A stretch of DNA of 64,000 bases. It comes from Caldanaerobius polysaccharolyticus DSM 13641. Its GTDB lineage: Bacteria > Bacillota > Thermoanaerobacteria > Thermoanaerobacterales > Caldanaerobiaceae. Numbering within the stretch: the stretch's first letter is position 1; every line of letters starts with the position of its first letter. Shown here one piece after another: positions 37,586-47,846 of this stretch. The notes beneath the pieces are model-generated. The model saw nothing but the letters and a program-made list of their open reading frames with translations. It ran no database searches and was not told the origin of the DNA. A program made the position numbers and the translations under genes. Location of the stretch: NCBI RefSeq assembly GCF_000427425.1, contig NZ_KE386494.1:314476-378475 (forward strand). The letters run 5' to 3'.

Positions 37586-37594
37586 TGATATAAT
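37586..37594 (+). promoter_or_regulatory. Extended -10 promoter for nadD
   Basis: TGATATAAT is a perfect -10 with the TGn extension; no clear -35 is seen. It lies about 40 nt before the nadD start. Together with copy 4 it makes the 282-nt gap a divergent promoter region between sugar and core genes. Confidence 0.7.
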
Positions 37595-37632
37595 ATATAC
37601 AAATCAAAAGGACTAACGCAGAGGAGAGCAAA

Positions 37633-38235
37633 GTGAAGAGAATAGGTATAATGGGTGGAACTTTCGACCCTATTCATTACGGGCATCTGGTTACCGCAGA
37701 AGCTGTTAGGGATGAATTTGATCTGGACAAGGTCGTATTTGTACCTGCAGGCAATCCGCCTCATAAGCGGACGCGGCAGGTAACACCAGGGCAGCACAGG
37801 TACATGATGACCATTTTAGCCACAATCTCAAATCCGATGTTCGAGGTGTCGGCTATCGAATTGACGAAAAAAGGCTACACGTATACCATTGACACTATAA
37901 GGGAATTTAAAGAGATGTTGCCTGATGCGACTTTTTTCTTCATAACAGGGGCCGACGCTGTACTCGAGATACTTAAATGGAAAGATTCCCAAGAGCTGCT
38001 CAAGTTATGTGAATTCGTAGCAGCAACCCGCCCTGGCTTTGATGTCAGCGCACTGGATAAGGAACTGGCTATTATAAAAGAAAAGCACAACAAACACATA
38101 TATAAGTTAGAAGTGCCATCGTTAGCTATTTCTTCCACAGACATAAGGAAGCGGGTGTGTCAAGGCAGATCTATAAAGTATTTGTTGCCTGAAACCGTAG
38201 AAAGGTATATATACAAAAACGGCCTATACAAGTGA
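37633..38235 (+). CDS. nadD: Nicotinate-nucleotide adenylyltransferase
   Basis: Transfers AMP to nicotinate mononucleotide in NAD synthesis; 200 aa, usual length. The N-terminus has the nucleotidyltransferase motif [15 protein letters not shown] and, at the end, [15 protein letters not shown] (the ISST phosphate-binding motif). A GTG start follows GAGGAG. It opens the conserved nadD-yqeK-LCP-rsfS-leuS string. Confidence 0.95.
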   Translation: MKRIGIMGGTFDPIHYGHLVTAEAVRDEFDLDKVVFVPAGNPPHKRTRQVTPGQHRYMMTILATISNPMFEVSAIELTKKGYTYTIDTIREFKEMLPDATFFFITGADAVLEILKWKDSQELLKLCEFVAATRPGFDVSALDKELAIIKEKHNKHIYKLEVPSLAISSTDIRKRVCQGRSIKYLLPETVERYIYKNGLYK

Positions 38236-38258
38236 TACAAGGCAATAGAGGTGAAAAC

Positions 38259-38834
38259 GTGTTACCAGAACAAGAAATATCCAAGAAATTAAAGGCCATG
38301 TTGACGCCCCATAGGTATACTCATTCCCTTGGCGTACAGGCTACAGCTGTAGACCTGGCGCACAGGTATGGCGTGGATACCCACAAAGCTGCTATCGCCG
38401 CGCTGGTTCATGACTGCGCAAAAGATTTGGACGCAAAATCTACACTCGACCTCATAAAAAAATACGGTTTGATTCTCGACGAGATATATTTAAAGCAGAG
38501 AGAACTGGTACATGCCCCTTTAGGCGCCGAAATGGCCAGGGATGTCTTTGATATACAGGATGAAGACATCCTTGATGCCGTAAGATACCACACCACAGGA
38601 AGGAAATGTATGAGTTCATTGGAAAAAATTATATATCTAGCGGATTACATTGAACCTGGCAGAAATTTTGACGGCGTAGAGGAAATAAGGCGAGAAGCCA
38701 GGCGCAACCTGGACAAAGCGGTGGTTATGGCCATGGACAGCACAATTCTTTACGTGATTCAAAAAGGAGGTCTTATACATACAAATACCGTTTCTGCTAG
38801 AAACGATTTGTTATGTAAACTAAGGGAAAGGTAG
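38259..38834 (+). CDS. yqeK: HD-domain hydrolase, YqeK family
   Basis: About 191 aa. The HD motif is HRYTHSLGVQATAVDLA, then ALVHDCAKDL; YHTTGR and IIYLADYIEPGR complete the metal site. YqeK enzymes are symmetric Ap4A hydrolases giving two ADP. I prefer the GTG at 38259 (after AGAGGTG) over the GTG at 38232 that overlaps the nadD stop. It is co-transcribed with nadD. Confidence 0.92.
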   Translation: MLPEQEISKKLKAMLTPHRYTHSLGVQATAVDLAHRYGVDTHKAAIAALVHDCAKDLDAKSTLDLIKKYGLILDEIYLKQRELVHAPLGAEMARDVFDIQDEDILDAVRYHTTGRKCMSSLEKIIYLADYIEPGRNFDGVEEIRREARRNLDKAVVMAMDSTILYVIQKGGLIHTNTVSARNDLLCKLRER

Positions 38835-38842
38835 GAATAGGT

Positions 38843-40066
38843 ATGAAAAAATTGATAAAATACATGTTTATAATGCTGCTTTTGTCCATGCTTGTGGTCG
38901 GTACCGGAAGTTATGTGTATTTACACAATATATCAAACATAAACAATACTTCGCCGATATTTGAAACCGCCAACAACAATAGCCCAAAAACATCAAAAGA
39001 AAATAGGGCTCTCAATATAGTTATATTAGGAGTTGACCATGCATCCAAAGATGACAAAGGGAGATCAGATACCTTGATTTTTATGTCCTACGATCCTTCT
39101 ACCAAGAGAGCCTCTCTTATATCAATCCCGAGGGACACGAGGGTATATCTAGACAAATACGGCTACCAGAAGATAAACGCGGCGTATGCATTTTATGGAC
39201 CAGAAAGATCTGCCCAGGAGGTATCCAAGATACTAGGTGTTCCGGTAGACTATTACGTTCTAATAGATTTTCAAGGATTTAAAAAGCTGGTAGATGATCT
39301 AGGCGGAATAGACTTTGACGTACCTGTCAACATGAATTATGACGATCCAGCCCAGAACCTCCACATCCACCTGAAAAAGGGAATGCAGCATTTAAATGGA
39401 GAGCAGGCCCTAGGTCTGGTTCGCTACAGGTATGGCTATGCCGACGCAGATTTAGGCAGAATAAAAACTCAGCAGAAATTCCTCAAAGTTTTATTTGACA
39501 AAATAGTGAGTCCCTCTTCTATTTTTAAGGCAGGGTCTTTATACGACCTGGCAGTACACTACGTTAAGACAGATATGCCCACTGTTACTATTTTGAGCTA
39601 TATAGATGACCTTTTCAAAGTCAACAAAGATGACATAAAGATGGAGACCCTTCCCGGCGAACCTCAGTACATCGGAGGAATTTCATACTTCATATACGAT
39701 GAAGCCAAAACCAGAGAGATGGTAGCCAATTTAAATAAACCCCAAACCGACAATGCCATCGCCAGCGATACTAGCCAATTAAATCCTGCAACCATCAAGG
39801 TAGAAGTTTTAAACGGAGGGGGTATAACTGGTGCCGCTACCAGGGTCGCCGGTATGCTAGAGGAATACGGATACGATGTAATTAATATAGCCAACGCTAA
39901 AGATATGAATCACGTGACTACACAGATCATTAATAGGACGCAGAACAAGGCCGTAGCAGACAATATAAAGGGGTATTTTAAAAACTCGGTGGTAATAGAT
40001 GAAAGACCTACAGACAATAAGCCTGATATAACGATCATAGTCGGCAGTGATTACAATAACGATTAG
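38843..40066 (+). CDS. LytR-CpsA-Psr family cell-wall ligase
   Basis: A 407-aa membrane-anchored protein (one segment at about 5-28). The LCP domain has NIVILGVD, KGRSDTLIFMS, ISIPRDTRVYL and LGLVRYRY, the Asp and Arg residues that bind the polyprenyl-pyrophosphate. After about residue 315 a LytR_C domain begins (IKVEVLNGGGITGAATRVAG). Such enzymes attach teichoic acids or other glycopolymers to peptidoglycan outside the cell. It lies 8 nt after yqeK. Confidence 0.92.
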   Translation: MKKLIKYMFIMLLLSMLVVGTGSYVYLHNISNINNTSPIFETANNNSPKTSKENRALNIVILGVDHASKDDKGRSDTLIFMSYDPSTKRASLISIPRDTRVYLDKYGYQKINAAYAFYGPERSAQEVSKILGVPVDYYVLIDFQGFKKLVDDLGGIDFDVPVNMNYDDPAQNLHIHLKKGMQHLNGEQALGLVRYRYGYADADLGRIKTQQKFLKVLFDKIVSPSSIFKAGSLYDLAVHYVKTDMPTVTILSYIDDLFKVNKDDIKMETLPGEPQYIGGISYFIYDEAKTREMVANLNKPQTDNAIASDTSQLNPATIKVEVLNGGGITGAATRVAGMLEEYGYDVINIANAKDMNHVTTQIINRTQNKAVADNIKGYFKNSVVIDERPTDNKPDITIIVGSDYNND

Positions 40067-40077
40067 AGGAGGTCTGT

Positions 40078-40434
40078 ATGCTTTCAAAAATAATAAAGGT
40101 ATTGGACGATAAAAAGGCCAAAGATATAACTGTGCTCAGAATAGACAGGATATCCACCATTGCTGATTATTTCATCATATGCCACGGTACATCTGTTACC
40201 CACACCAGGGCTATTGCCGACGAGCTGGAAGAAAAATTGGAGACAGCAGGTATTAAATTGCTGCACAAAGAGGGATATAATTCCGGCAAGTGGATCCTGA
40301 TGGACTACGGCGCTGTTATAGTTCACATCTTTACAGAAGAGGAGAGAAAATTCTACGACCTTGAGCGCATATGGAGCGATGCAGAAAAAATAAATGTTGA
40401 CAATTTTCTACAGATAAATTATAATAACACTTAA
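40078..40434 (+). CDS. rsfS: Ribosomal silencing factor
   Basis: A 118-aa RsfS/YbeB (Iojap) protein that binds ribosomal protein L14 and blocks subunit joining when nutrients are scarce. It shows DITVLRIDRISTIADYFIIC, WILMDYGAVIVHIF and EERKFYDLERIWSDA. The ATG follows AGAGGAGG. Its stop precedes the leuS T-box leader. Confidence 0.95.
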   Translation: MLSKIIKVLDDKKAKDITVLRIDRISTIADYFIICHGTSVTHTRAIADELEEKLETAGIKLLHKEGYNSGKWILMDYGAVIVHIFTEEERKFYDLERIWSDAEKINVDNFLQINYNNT

Positions 40435-40439
40435 AAATT

Positions 40440-40680
40440 TTAAATAGCCGCTCAGAGGAGTAGTAGCAGGTAAGGGCTTAAGAGAGCTGGTGGCCGGTGC
40501 AAACCAGTGCTGATATCCTGTGAACTCGCCTCAGACAAAGAGCATTGCCTGATCTCACAAATCAGGCTATAACCAAAAGAGTGGGCTTAAGCCAATGGGG
40601 TTTAAGCCAATTAGGGTGGTACCGCGAGACCTCTCGTCCCTAAACCTGGGGCGAGAGGTCTTTTGTAAATAATCAAATGC
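40440..40680 (+). ncRNA. T-box leader of leuS
   Basis: The T-box AGGGTGGTACCGCG (40613-40626) is followed by a terminator (40628-40664, GACCTCTCG-type stem plus T-run). Upstream is the specifier region GTGAACTCGCC, where CTC (40525-40527) reads as leucine. Uncharged tRNA-Leu pairing would prevent termination and raise leuS expression. Confidence 0.92.
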
Positions 40681-40695
40681 AGGAGGAGGCAGTAT

Positions 40696-43176
40696 ATGGA
40701 CAACTACAATTTTAAAGAAATTGAAGCCAAGTGGCAAAAAAAATGGGATGAAATGCAGCTTCACAAAACCCTTGAAGACACTAGCAAACCCGAATTTTAC
40801 ATGCTGGAAATGTTCCCATATCCTTCAGGTAACCTCCACATGGGGCATGTGAGGAATTACTCCATCGGAGATGTCATAGCGCGCTTCAAGCGCATGAACG
40901 GCTATAATGTGCTTCATCCTATGGGATGGGATTCCTTCGGATTGCCGGCTGAAAACGCGGCAATAAAGCACGGCATACATCCCAGCAAGTGGACATGGGA
41001 TAATATAGACAACATGAGAAGGCAGTTAAAGCAACTGGGTATCAGTTATGATTGGGATAGAGAAGTCGCCACCTGCCACCCCGATTATTACAGGTGGACC
41101 CAATGGATGTTTTTACAGTTTTACAAAAACGGATTGGCGTACCGCAAAAAATCCTATGCCAACTGGTGCCCTTCTTGCAAAACGGTACTGGCTAATGAGC
41201 AGGTGGTAGACGGCAGATGTGAGCGTTGTGGGTCAGAAGTGAGCAAGAAAAACCTGGAACAGTGGTTCTTCAAAATCACCGCTTACGCCGAAAGGCTTCT
41301 AAATGACATAGAACGTCTGGAAGGTTGGCCCGATAAAGTCAAGGTCATGCAAAAAAACTGGATCGGAAAAAGCCAAGGAGCTGAACTCCTGTTTAAAGTA
41401 GATGGCACTGACCAGGTCATACCCATTTTTACCACAAGGCCTGATACGGTCTTTGGGGTAACCTACATCGTGTTGGCACCTGAACACCCCCTTGTAGAGG
41501 CACTTACCAGAGGCACTTCCTATGAGGCAAAGGTCAACAAATTCATCGAAAAAGTGCACAGGATGAGCGAAATAGAGCGCACCTCCACCGAAACAGAAAA
41601 AGAGGGTATATTCATAGGAGCCTATGCTATAAATCCCATTAGCGGCGATAGAGTCCCTATATGGATTGCCAATTACGTTCTGCTGGACTACGGAACAGGT
41701 GCTGTAATGGGCGTACCAGCTCACGACCAAAGGGATTTTCAATTTGCTAAAAAATACAATTTGCCTATAAAAGTGGTAATAACCCCTAAAGACAGCGCGC
41801 TAAACGCCGAAGAGATGAAGGAAGCTTATGAGGAACCAGGCATAATGGTCAATTCAGGCCAGTTCAATGGTATAAGCAGCCAGGACATGATGGATAAGAT
41901 CATAGAATACGCAGAAAAAAAAGGATTAGGTAAGCGCAAAGTAAACTACAGGTTAAGGGACTGGCTCATATCCCGGCAGCGTTACTGGGGAGCTCCTATA
42001 CCCATAGTGTACTGCGACAGATGCGGGATTGTTCCCGTCCCTGAACATCAACTGCCTGTAATGCTTCCTACAGACGTAGAGTTTACAGGCCAGGGAGAAT
42101 CGCCCCTTGCAGAGTGCGAATCCTTTGTGCATACCACGTGTCCGGTATGTGGCGGACCTGCAAGAAGGGAAACAGACACCATGGATACATTTATTTGCTC
42201 CTCATGGTATTTTATGAGATATACAGACCCTCACAACGCCGAAATGCCTTTTGACAAAGAAAAAGCAGCCCGCTGGATGCCTGTAGATCAATACGTAGGT
42301 GGCGTGGAACACGCTATATTGCACCTTTTATATTCCAGATTCTTTACAAAAGTGCTGTACGATCTGGGATATTCTCCTGTAGACGAACCCTTTGTCAACC
42401 TCTTAACGCAGGGAATGGTGCTTAAAGACGGCTCAAAAATGTCAAAATCCAAGGGCAACGTGGTAAGCCCAGAGGAGATTGTGGACAAATACGGCGCAGA
42501 TACCGCCAGGTTGTTTATATTATTCGCTGCCCCGCCGGAAAAGGACCTGGAGTGGAGCGATCAAGGCGTAGAAGGATGTTACAGGTTTTTAAACAGGGTA
42601 TGGCGCATTGTAGGCGAGTCGTTGCCTTTATACCGCAAAGACGGCCGCAACTTCACCCAATTGAGCCATGCCGATAAAGAACTGAGGTACAAGACCCACT
42701 ACACCATTAAAAAAGTAACTGAAGATATAAGTACAAGGTTCAACTTTAACACCGCCATAAGCGCTATAATGGAAATGGTAAACGCCTTATATCAATACGC
42801 GGATTTAGAGGAAGAACAAAAAAATCCTGACGTGATAAGTGAGGCATTGGACAACCTCGTCATATTGCTATCACCTTTTGCGCCCCATATAACTGAAGAG
42901 CTATGGCACAGAATGGGCCATGAAGAAAGCATACACATGGTCCCATGGCCAGATTATGACAGCAAAGCGCTGATAAAGGACGAAATGCAACTGGTTATAC
43001 AGGTAAACGGCAAGGTGCGGGACAAGATAACAGTGCCAAGGGATGAAAACGAGGACAATATAAAGCAGATGGCCATGGGCACCGAGAAAATAAAAACGTT
43101 GGTGGATGGTAAAGACATAGTAAAGGTTATATACGTAAAAGGCAAATTAGTAAACATCGTAGTCAGGGAGGTGTAA
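40696..43176 (+). CDS. leuS: Leucyl-tRNA synthetase
   Basis: Class I synthetase of 826 aa. The HIGH motif is in [16 protein letters not shown] and the KMSKS motif is [14 protein letters not shown]. Zinc-like Cys pairs occur at [12 protein letters not shown] and CERCG, and the editing domain has [20 protein letters not shown]. The C-terminal anticodon and tail domains are complete. It is regulated by the T-box leader. The next gene starts one base after its stop. Confidence 0.97.
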   Translation: MDNYNFKEIEAKWQKKWDEMQLHKTLEDTSKPEFYMLEMFPYPSGNLHMGHVRNYSIGDVIARFKRMNGYNVLHPMGWDSFGLPAENAAIKHGIHPSKWTWDNIDNMRRQLKQLGISYDWDREVATCHPDYYRWTQWMFLQFYKNGLAYRKKSYANWCPSCKTVLANEQVVDGRCERCGSEVSKKNLEQWFFKITAYAERLLNDIERLEGWPDKVKVMQKNWIGKSQGAELLFKVDGTDQVIPIFTTRPDTVFGVTYIVLAPEHPLVEALTRGTSYEAKVNKFIEKVHRMSEIERTSTETEKEGIFIGAYAINPISGDRVPIWIANYVLLDYGTGAVMGVPAHDQRDFQFAKKYNLPIKVVITPKDSALNAEEMKEAYEEPGIMVNSGQFNGISSQDMMDKIIEYAEKKGLGKRKVNYRLRDWLISRQRYWGAPIPIVYCDRCGIVPVPEHQLPVMLPTDVEFTGQGESPLAECESFVHTTCPVCGGPARRETDTMDTFICSSWYFMRYTDPHNAEMPFDKEKAARWMPVDQYVGGVEHAILHLLYSRFFTKVLYDLGYSPVDEPFVNLLTQGMVLKDGSKMSKSKGNVVSPEEIVDKYGADTARLFILFAAPPEKDLEWSDQGVEGCYRFLNRVWRIVGESLPLYRKDGRNFTQLSHADKELRYKTHYTIKKVTEDISTRFNFNTAISAIMEMVNALYQYADLEEEQKNPDVISEALDNLVILLSPFAPHITEELWHRMGHEESIHMVPWPDYDSKALIKDEMQLVIQVNGKVRDKITVPRDENEDNIKQMAMGTEKIKTLVDGKDIVKVIYVKGKLVNIVVREV

Positions 43177-43177
43177 T

Positions 43178-43837
43178 ATGGCCGAAAATATCCACCCGCT
43201 ATTAAAGAACCTGATACCTCTAGCAGAAGGAATCGCCAAAACCTTTGGAAAAAACTGTGAAGTATCAGTCCACGATATATCAAATCCCCAGCGTTCTATC
43301 GTGGCTATCTTCAACGGACACATCACAGGAAAAAGCGTAGGCGATTCCATGTCCGATGTTCTATTAAAGGCCATAAGCGAGGGAACGCTGGGGAAAGACA
43401 GGGTAAACATAAGCAGCAAAAGCAGTGATGGAAAAATCCTTAAATCCTCTTATATATTCATTAGAGATGAAAAGGGTAAAGTTATAGGGGCGCTATGTAT
43501 AAATTACGACATATCCGAGTTTGTGATGTTTGATAGCATAATAAGGGACTTCTGTCAAACAGAAAATAAAAACGACATGCACTACCCAGGTGAAAAGTCT
43601 AAGGACAACGTCAATGACGTGTTGGCGAATATAGTGGATAGCACATTAAAAAGCTTCGGAAAACCTGTGAATTTCATGACAAAAGATGAAAAAGTATATA
43701 TCGTAAAGCTTTTGGACTCAAAAGGCGTATTTTTGATAAAAGGCGCTATTGACTACGTGGCCAGGATCTTATGCGTATCCCGATATACTATATACAATTA
43801 CCTTGACGAAGTTCGCGCTACTGACGAAGATTTTTAA
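43178..43837 (+). CDS. YheO/DauR-type PAS-HTH transcription regulator
   Basis: A 219-aa protein with an N-terminal YheO-like PAS domain (KNCEVSVHDISNPQRSIVAI, VIGALCINYDIS) and a C-terminal helix-turn-helix (IDYVARILCVSRYTIYNYLDE). Relatives bind DNA to control amino-acid or other metabolic genes. Ligand and targets are unknown. The ATG lies in GGAGGTGTAATATGG right behind leuS, so it is co-expressed with the synthetase. Confidence 0.85.
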   Translation: MAENIHPLLKNLIPLAEGIAKTFGKNCEVSVHDISNPQRSIVAIFNGHITGKSVGDSMSDVLLKAISEGTLGKDRVNISSKSSDGKILKSSYIFIRDEKGKVIGALCINYDISEFVMFDSIIRDFCQTENKNDMHYPGEKSKDNVNDVLANIVDSTLKSFGKPVNFMTKDEKVYIVKLLDSKGVFLIKGAIDYVARILCVSRYTIYNYLDEVRATDEDF

Positions 43838-43861
43838 AGCCCAACATTTTGGGCTTTTTTT
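43838..43861 (+). terminator. Terminator after the YheO-type gene
   Basis: AAAGCCC pairs with GGGCTTT around AACATTTT, followed by a T-run. It ends the leuS operon. Confidence 0.88.
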
Positions 43862-43862
43862 G

Positions 43863-43892
43863 TTGACGTGTATTGTAGACTTATAATATAAT
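43863..43892 (+). promoter_or_regulatory. Sigma-A promoter of the RodZ-like gene
   Basis: TTGACG (43863-43868), 18 nt, TATAAT (43887-43892). It begins directly after the preceding terminator and lies about 30 nt before the start codon. Confidence 0.72.
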
Positions 43893-43922
43893 CTAATATG
43901 ATAGCAGATTGGGGGTGATTCC

Positions 43923-44762
43923 TTGAGCGAGTTAAAAGAAGTGGGAGAGATCCTTAAAAACAAGCGGCTGGAAAAAAATATAAGTATATCTGATGTCCAG
44001 GAATTTACCAAAATTAAGTCTTATTATATAAAAGCTATAGAAGAAGGCGATGAAGATAAACTTCCCGATCCTGTATACGTCAAAGGTTTTATTAAAAGTT
44101 ACGCGGAAATGGTGGGCTTAAATGGAAATGAGCTTATAAAGGATTTAAAGTTTAACAAAAACAAGGACTATCGTCCCACTGTCGTTACCAATGAAAGCAA
44201 GAAGCCAAATATAAAAGCGAAACCTCTTAAGAAAAAAAGAGGCAAGTATATTGCTGCTGTAATTGTATTGGCCCTGTTTGTATACGGATTTTATTTATTA
44301 GGCAACTTCCTTGGAGTAAAAATAAACGGGCATAGCAACAACGGTATACAAGATAATTACATCAGCGATAGCACAATTTCAAAGGGCGATAGCCAAAAGC
44401 CCAAGAATGAAACACCAACGCCCGCCAACACATCTGACAATAACCCCCAAACAAAGGCAGTCTTAAACCTGGTGAATAAAACCGCTGACAAAATGACTTA
44501 TAAGGTTGTTACAGATAATAATTCGTACAAGCTTAAAATAGATATCGTGGGCACTGAATGCTGGATGAATGTGTATATAGACGGAAACAGCGTATTTAGC
44601 GGGCTGTTGACGTCAGGCCAATCCAAAGAATTTGACATAAACTCATCATCAACAGCAAAAATAAAATTAGGGAAGGCTTCAGATGCAGCCATAAGCATCG
44701 ATGGACAGGCCGTCCAAAAGGCAGATGTTCCCGGAATATTTTGGTATGAATTTACAAATTAA
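43923..44762 (+). CDS. RodZ-like membrane protein with helix-turn-helix
   Basis: A 279-aa protein starting with TTG after GGGGGTGA. Residues 1-75 form a Cro/C1-type helix-turn-helix (EVGEILKNKRLEKNISISDV; YVKGFIKSYAEMVGL). A basic stretch, KKKRGK, precedes a single membrane segment (IAAVIVLALFVYGFYLL). A Ser/Asn/Pro-rich linker leads to a C-terminal DUF4115-like beta domain. RodZ links MreB filaments to the cell wall machinery and sets rod shape. Convergent with dacF. Confidence 0.87.
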   Translation: MSELKEVGEILKNKRLEKNISISDVQEFTKIKSYYIKAIEEGDEDKLPDPVYVKGFIKSYAEMVGLNGNELIKDLKFNKNKDYRPTVVTNESKKPNIKAKPLKKKRGKYIAAVIVLALFVYGFYLLGNFLGVKINGHSNNGIQDNYISDSTISKGDSQKPKNETPTPANTSDNNPQTKAVLNLVNKTADKMTYKVVTDNNSYKLKIDIVGTECWMNVYIDGNSVFSGLLTSGQSKEFDINSSSTAKIKLGKASDAAISIDGQAVQKADVPGIFWYEFTN

Positions 44763-44790
44763 CGGCGAAGTTATTATCTACTTCGCCGTT
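44761..44790. terminator. Bidirectional terminator between RodZ-like gene and dacF
   Basis: AACGGCGAAGT pairs with ACTTCGCCGTT around an 8-nt loop. The RodZ-like stop codon enters its left arm and the dacF stop codon (44774-44776) lies in the loop, so both convergent genes use it. Confidence 0.85.
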
Positions 44791-45979
44791 TCCTCATCCA
44801 TAAACCCAGGATAAACGCCCCAGGCGCCAGAATGCTCCAGTAAACCCATTTACCAAAGCGCGACAACATTGGACTTATGGTTAAATCTTTTTTTACCGTG
44901 CGATCGGCGATAAGGTCTACTTTCCCGATTGATTTACCGCTAAGTTCATAGCTTATGTAGCCCAACTTTTCTCCTTTACGCACAGGAGCTTTTACGTCTC
45001 CTGTGTATTTTACATCTTCTTTTACATAGTTAGCTTTATCTAAAGGCAACGTATAAGTAAATCCACTAGATGCCACCAAATTTACATACGCTTTACCTCT
45101 GTTTACAGGTACTTTCTCTACATAGTCGCCTTTATGCACAAGCGTCCTGTTTACAAAATTATTTAAACCATAATTGAGCATACCAATAGCATCTTTCCAT
45201 ACGGCAGCAGGATCATCCCCGTAAATGGACACTATAACCCTTCTGCCATTGAGCAAGCCCGTAGTAAGAAGACAACGATTGGCCTGAGAAGTATAGCCTG
45301 TCTTTATGCCATCAGCCCATTTGTAATAGTATGCGGTAGGTCTTATCAGCATATTGGTGTTAAGCAACACCCTTTTTTCTTTAAACTTATTGGTAGGAGG
45401 GATGGTATATACAGCCGTATCCACTATTTCTCTGAATAAAGGGTTTTTCATCGCATATCTGGCGATCAGAGCCATATCGTATGCCGTCGTGTAATGATTG
45501 GGATCGTGAAGGCCATTGGGAGTGACGAAGTGGCTGTTTTTAGCTCCTATCTCCTGCGCTTTTTTATTCATCATGTCCGCAAAGCCCTCAACGCTCCCAC
45601 CTATGTACTGGGCCACAGCCACAGCCGCATCGTTGGCCGAGCCGATCAACATCGCGTGCACAAGTTGTTTTAAAGTAAGCTGTTCCCCCTCGCTTAAATA
45701 TATGCTGCTACCTTCTACTCCAACAGCGTCTTTTCCTGCCGTAACCACATCGTCCAATTTCCCGCTCTCAAGGGCTATTATTGCCGTCAATACCTTTGTG
45801 GTGCTAGCCGGATAAACCCTGACATCGCCATTTTTATCGTACAATACCTGTCCCGTTTCATAATCCATTATAATGCCGCTTTTGGCTTTTATATTAGGAA
45901 CCAAGGTGGTGGCACCGAAAGCATAAGAGCTATTCAGCAGCAGCAAAAACGTTAAAATCGCAATCGCAGCTTTTTTCAA
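44774..45979 (-). CDS. dacF: D-alanyl-D-alanine carboxypeptidase (DacF type)
   Basis: Low-molecular-mass penicillin-binding protein of 401 aa that trims the terminal D-Ala from peptidoglycan. The signal peptide ends near residue 22. Active-site motifs are ASTTK (Ser59, Lys62), GSAND as SxN, and IKTGYT as KTG. A PBP5-type C-terminal domain and a final hydrophobic segment with a basic tail anchor it outside. It may be the sporulation-linked DacF or a vegetative DacA relative; the family choice is secure, the symbol less so. Confidence 0.9.
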   Translation of the reverse strand: MKKAAIAILTFLLLLNSSYAFGATTLVPNIKAKSGIIMDYETGQVLYDKNGDVRVYPASTTKVLTAIIALESGKLDDVVTAGKDAVGVEGSSIYLSEGEQLTLKQLVHAMLIGSANDAAVAVAQYIGGSVEGFADMMNKKAQEIGAKNSHFVTPNGLHDPNHYTTAYDMALIARYAMKNPLFREIVDTAVYTIPPTNKFKEKRVLLNTNMLIRPTAYYYKWADGIKTGYTSQANRCLLTTGLLNGRRVIVSIYGDDPAAVWKDAIGMLNYGLNNFVNRTLVHKGDYVEKVPVNRGKAYVNLVASSGFTYTLPLDKANYVKEDVKYTGDVKAPVRKGEKLGYISYELSGKSIGKVDLIADRTVKKDLTISPMLSRFGKWVYWSILAPGAFILGLWMRKRRSR

Positions 45980-46068
45980 TGCATTATCCCCCTACAAGAT
46001 ACTAACAAATTAATTATATCAGAAAATCTGCAGCGTGAGAACAAAAACTTTGTAGGGGGTAATAGCTT

Positions 46069-47355
46069 CTACACCCGGTACTCAAATTCGTAATCCTTTA
46101 TTTTTACTATGTCGCCGTCTTTTATCCCCATGCTAACCAGCTGATCCATGATGCCCTTTCGCTGCAGAGAGTTCTGCAAATACCTTATAGAATCGATATT
46201 CTGCGTATTTACCCTGGACATCACCTTTTCGATAAAACTCCCTTCTATTACATACCTTCCTTCTTCATCTATGTGAATCTCGTATTGAGGCAACTCTTTT
46301 TTTCTGTACACCACTTCTATAACCTCATTCACAGGGACTGCATCGCGGCGGGATTCTGATTCTTTTTCTTTTAGGACTTCCACCACCTTTTTCATGAGCT
46401 CATTCATGCCCATACCTGTAGCCGCCGATATGCCAATGACATCATAGCCTTTTCTCCCAAGCTCTTGTTTAACTCTTTCGTAGACTTCAGAAGCTCCTGT
46501 TATGTCCAGCTTATTAGCAGCTATTATCTGTGGTTTTTGCGCCAGCTCGGGACTATACAGAGCAAGCTCCTCGTTTATCTTGTAAAAATCCTCTACAGGG
46601 TCTCTGCCGCTTAAACCCGACACATCCAGCACGTGTATCAGCACCTTTGTCCTCTCCACGTGCCTTAAAAACTCATGCCCCAGTCCTACTCCCTCGTGAG
46701 CCCCCTCTATAAGCCCCGGTATATCGGCCATGACAAAGCTATCCTCACCCATATCCACTACGCCAAGATTGGGTGTCAACGTGGTAAAAGGGTAATCGGC
46801 TATCTTAGGCTTGGCAGCAGTAACAGCGGATAAAATGGTGGACTTACCTACGTTGGGGAACCCCAGCAAACCCACATCTGCCAGCAACTTCAATTCCAGT
46901 ATAAGCCTATGTTCTTCTCCAGGTTGTCCGCTTTCCGCAAATTTGGGCGCTTTCATGGTAGCACTGGCAAAACGGGCATTGCCCCTTCCCCCTCTACCCC
47001 CTTTGGCGACTATGGCCCTCTGCCCCTCAGCCACCAGATCTACCAGCACGTCACCTGTCTCAGCATCCTTTACAGTGGTTCCAGGGGGAACTCTGACGAT
47101 TAGGTCCTCACCTTTTTTCCCTGCCATATTTTTGCCTTTCCCGTTTTCACCGTTTTGAGCCACATATTTCCTCTTATATCTGAAATCCATCAAGGTCTTT
47201 AGTCCCGGATCTACTTGAAGTATTACGTCACCACCTTTTCCTCCATCGCCACCATCGGGACCACCTTTAGGCACGTACTTTTCTCTCCGAAATGAAATGA
47301 CTCCACTGCCCCCATCTCCGCCTTTAACTACTATCTCGGCCACATCCACAAACAT
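46069..47355 (-). CDS. obg: Obg-family GTPase
   Basis: A 428-aa essential GTPase acting in 50S ribosome assembly and, in spore formers, stress and sporulation control. Residues 1-158 form the Gly-rich Obg fold (GGDGGSGVISFRREKYVPKG). Then come G1 GFPNVGKST, G3 DIPGLIEGA and G4 NKLD. The C-terminal OCT domain ends at EFEYRV. Its ribosome site AGGAGGTGG is formed by the last codons of the preceding Spo0B-like gene, whose stop abuts the ATG. Confidence 0.97.
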   Translation of the reverse strand: MFVDVAEIVVKGGDGGSGVISFRREKYVPKGGPDGGDGGKGGDVILQVDPGLKTLMDFRYKRKYVAQNGENGKGKNMAGKKGEDLIVRVPPGTTVKDAETGDVLVDLVAEGQRAIVAKGGRGGRGNARFASATMKAPKFAESGQPGEEHRLILELKLLADVGLLGFPNVGKSTILSAVTAAKPKIADYPFTTLTPNLGVVDMGEDSFVMADIPGLIEGAHEGVGLGHEFLRHVERTKVLIHVLDVSGLSGRDPVEDFYKINEELALYSPELAQKPQIIAANKLDITGASEVYERVKQELGRKGYDVIGISAATGMGMNELMKKVVEVLKEKESESRRDAVPVNEVIEVVYRKKELPQYEIHIDEEGRYVIEGSFIEKVMSRVNTQNIDSIRYLQNSLQRKGIMDQLVSMGIKDGDIVKIKDYEFEYRV

Positions 47356-47754
47356 TTAGCCACCTCCTCTCTCATTTAGAGCGTATTCTATTCCCTTTTT
47401 ACTTTTTTTAATAAACAGCTCCACATTGGAACCACAGGCTTTTATAGCGTCTACAGGAATATCACCTACATCGACTTCGCTGACTATATCGTCTACCTTA
47501 ATGACAAGGTTTATACCTTGTTTCCTCAAAGCGTACTTCAGCTTTAAGAGATTTAAAACAGACTCCGGGTCTAATCTGAAAATGCTCCTTTCATCGTCTG
47601 CTTCATCCATAACCCTATGTATATAATCAACAGCTCTATCGCTTTTCCCTATTTGAAGATAGCCCAGTATTATTTGCACATGATTTAAAAAGTCATGGCG
47701 TTGCTGTCTGTATATATAAATAACGTCCCTATCGTTTAAGTCCAAAACATTCAC
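47356..47754 (-). CDS. Spo0B-like phosphotransferase (short)
   Basis: A 132-aa protein with the Spo0B/sensor-kinase dimerisation helix YIYRQQRHDFLNHVQIILGY, where the central His would accept phosphate. The remainder is a reduced ATPase-like domain without clear N or G boxes. Spo0B passes phosphate from Spo0F to Spo0A in bacilli, and clostridia often have only this short form between rpmA and obg. The gene order supports the call; the function in phosphorelay is inferred. No signal peptide. Confidence 0.8.
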   Translation of the reverse strand: MNVLDLNDRDVIYIYRQQRHDFLNHVQIILGYLQIGKSDRAVDYIHRVMDEADDERSIFRLDPESVLNLLKLKYALRKQGINLVIKVDDIVSEVDVGDIPVDAIKACGSNVELFIKKSKKGIEYALNERGGG

Positions 47755-47795
47755 TCCCCACTTGTTATTTTACACACCATCATCTTTATTACATC

Positions 47796-47826
47796 AAAAA
47801 GGCCCTGCCGAGCAGAGCCTTTTTAA
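47796..47826 (-). terminator. Terminator of the rplU-prp-rpmA operon
   Basis: On the minus strand AAAAGGCTCTGC pairs with GCAGGGCCTTTT (one G-U type mismatch) around a 3-nt loop, followed by T. It separates the ribosomal protein genes from spo0B-like-obg. Confidence 0.85.
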
Positions 47827-47846
47827 AGGACGATCTTCACAGTATC

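Noticed and set aside
37516-37797. Minus frame of 93 codons across the nadD start
   Set aside because: It overlaps the nadD promoter and coding start in antisense and has no homology I can recognise; only its end lies in the conserved promoter upstream region.
40440-40680. Small plus-strand or minus-strand peptide genes in the leuS leader
   Set aside because: The T-box, specifier and terminator account for this region.
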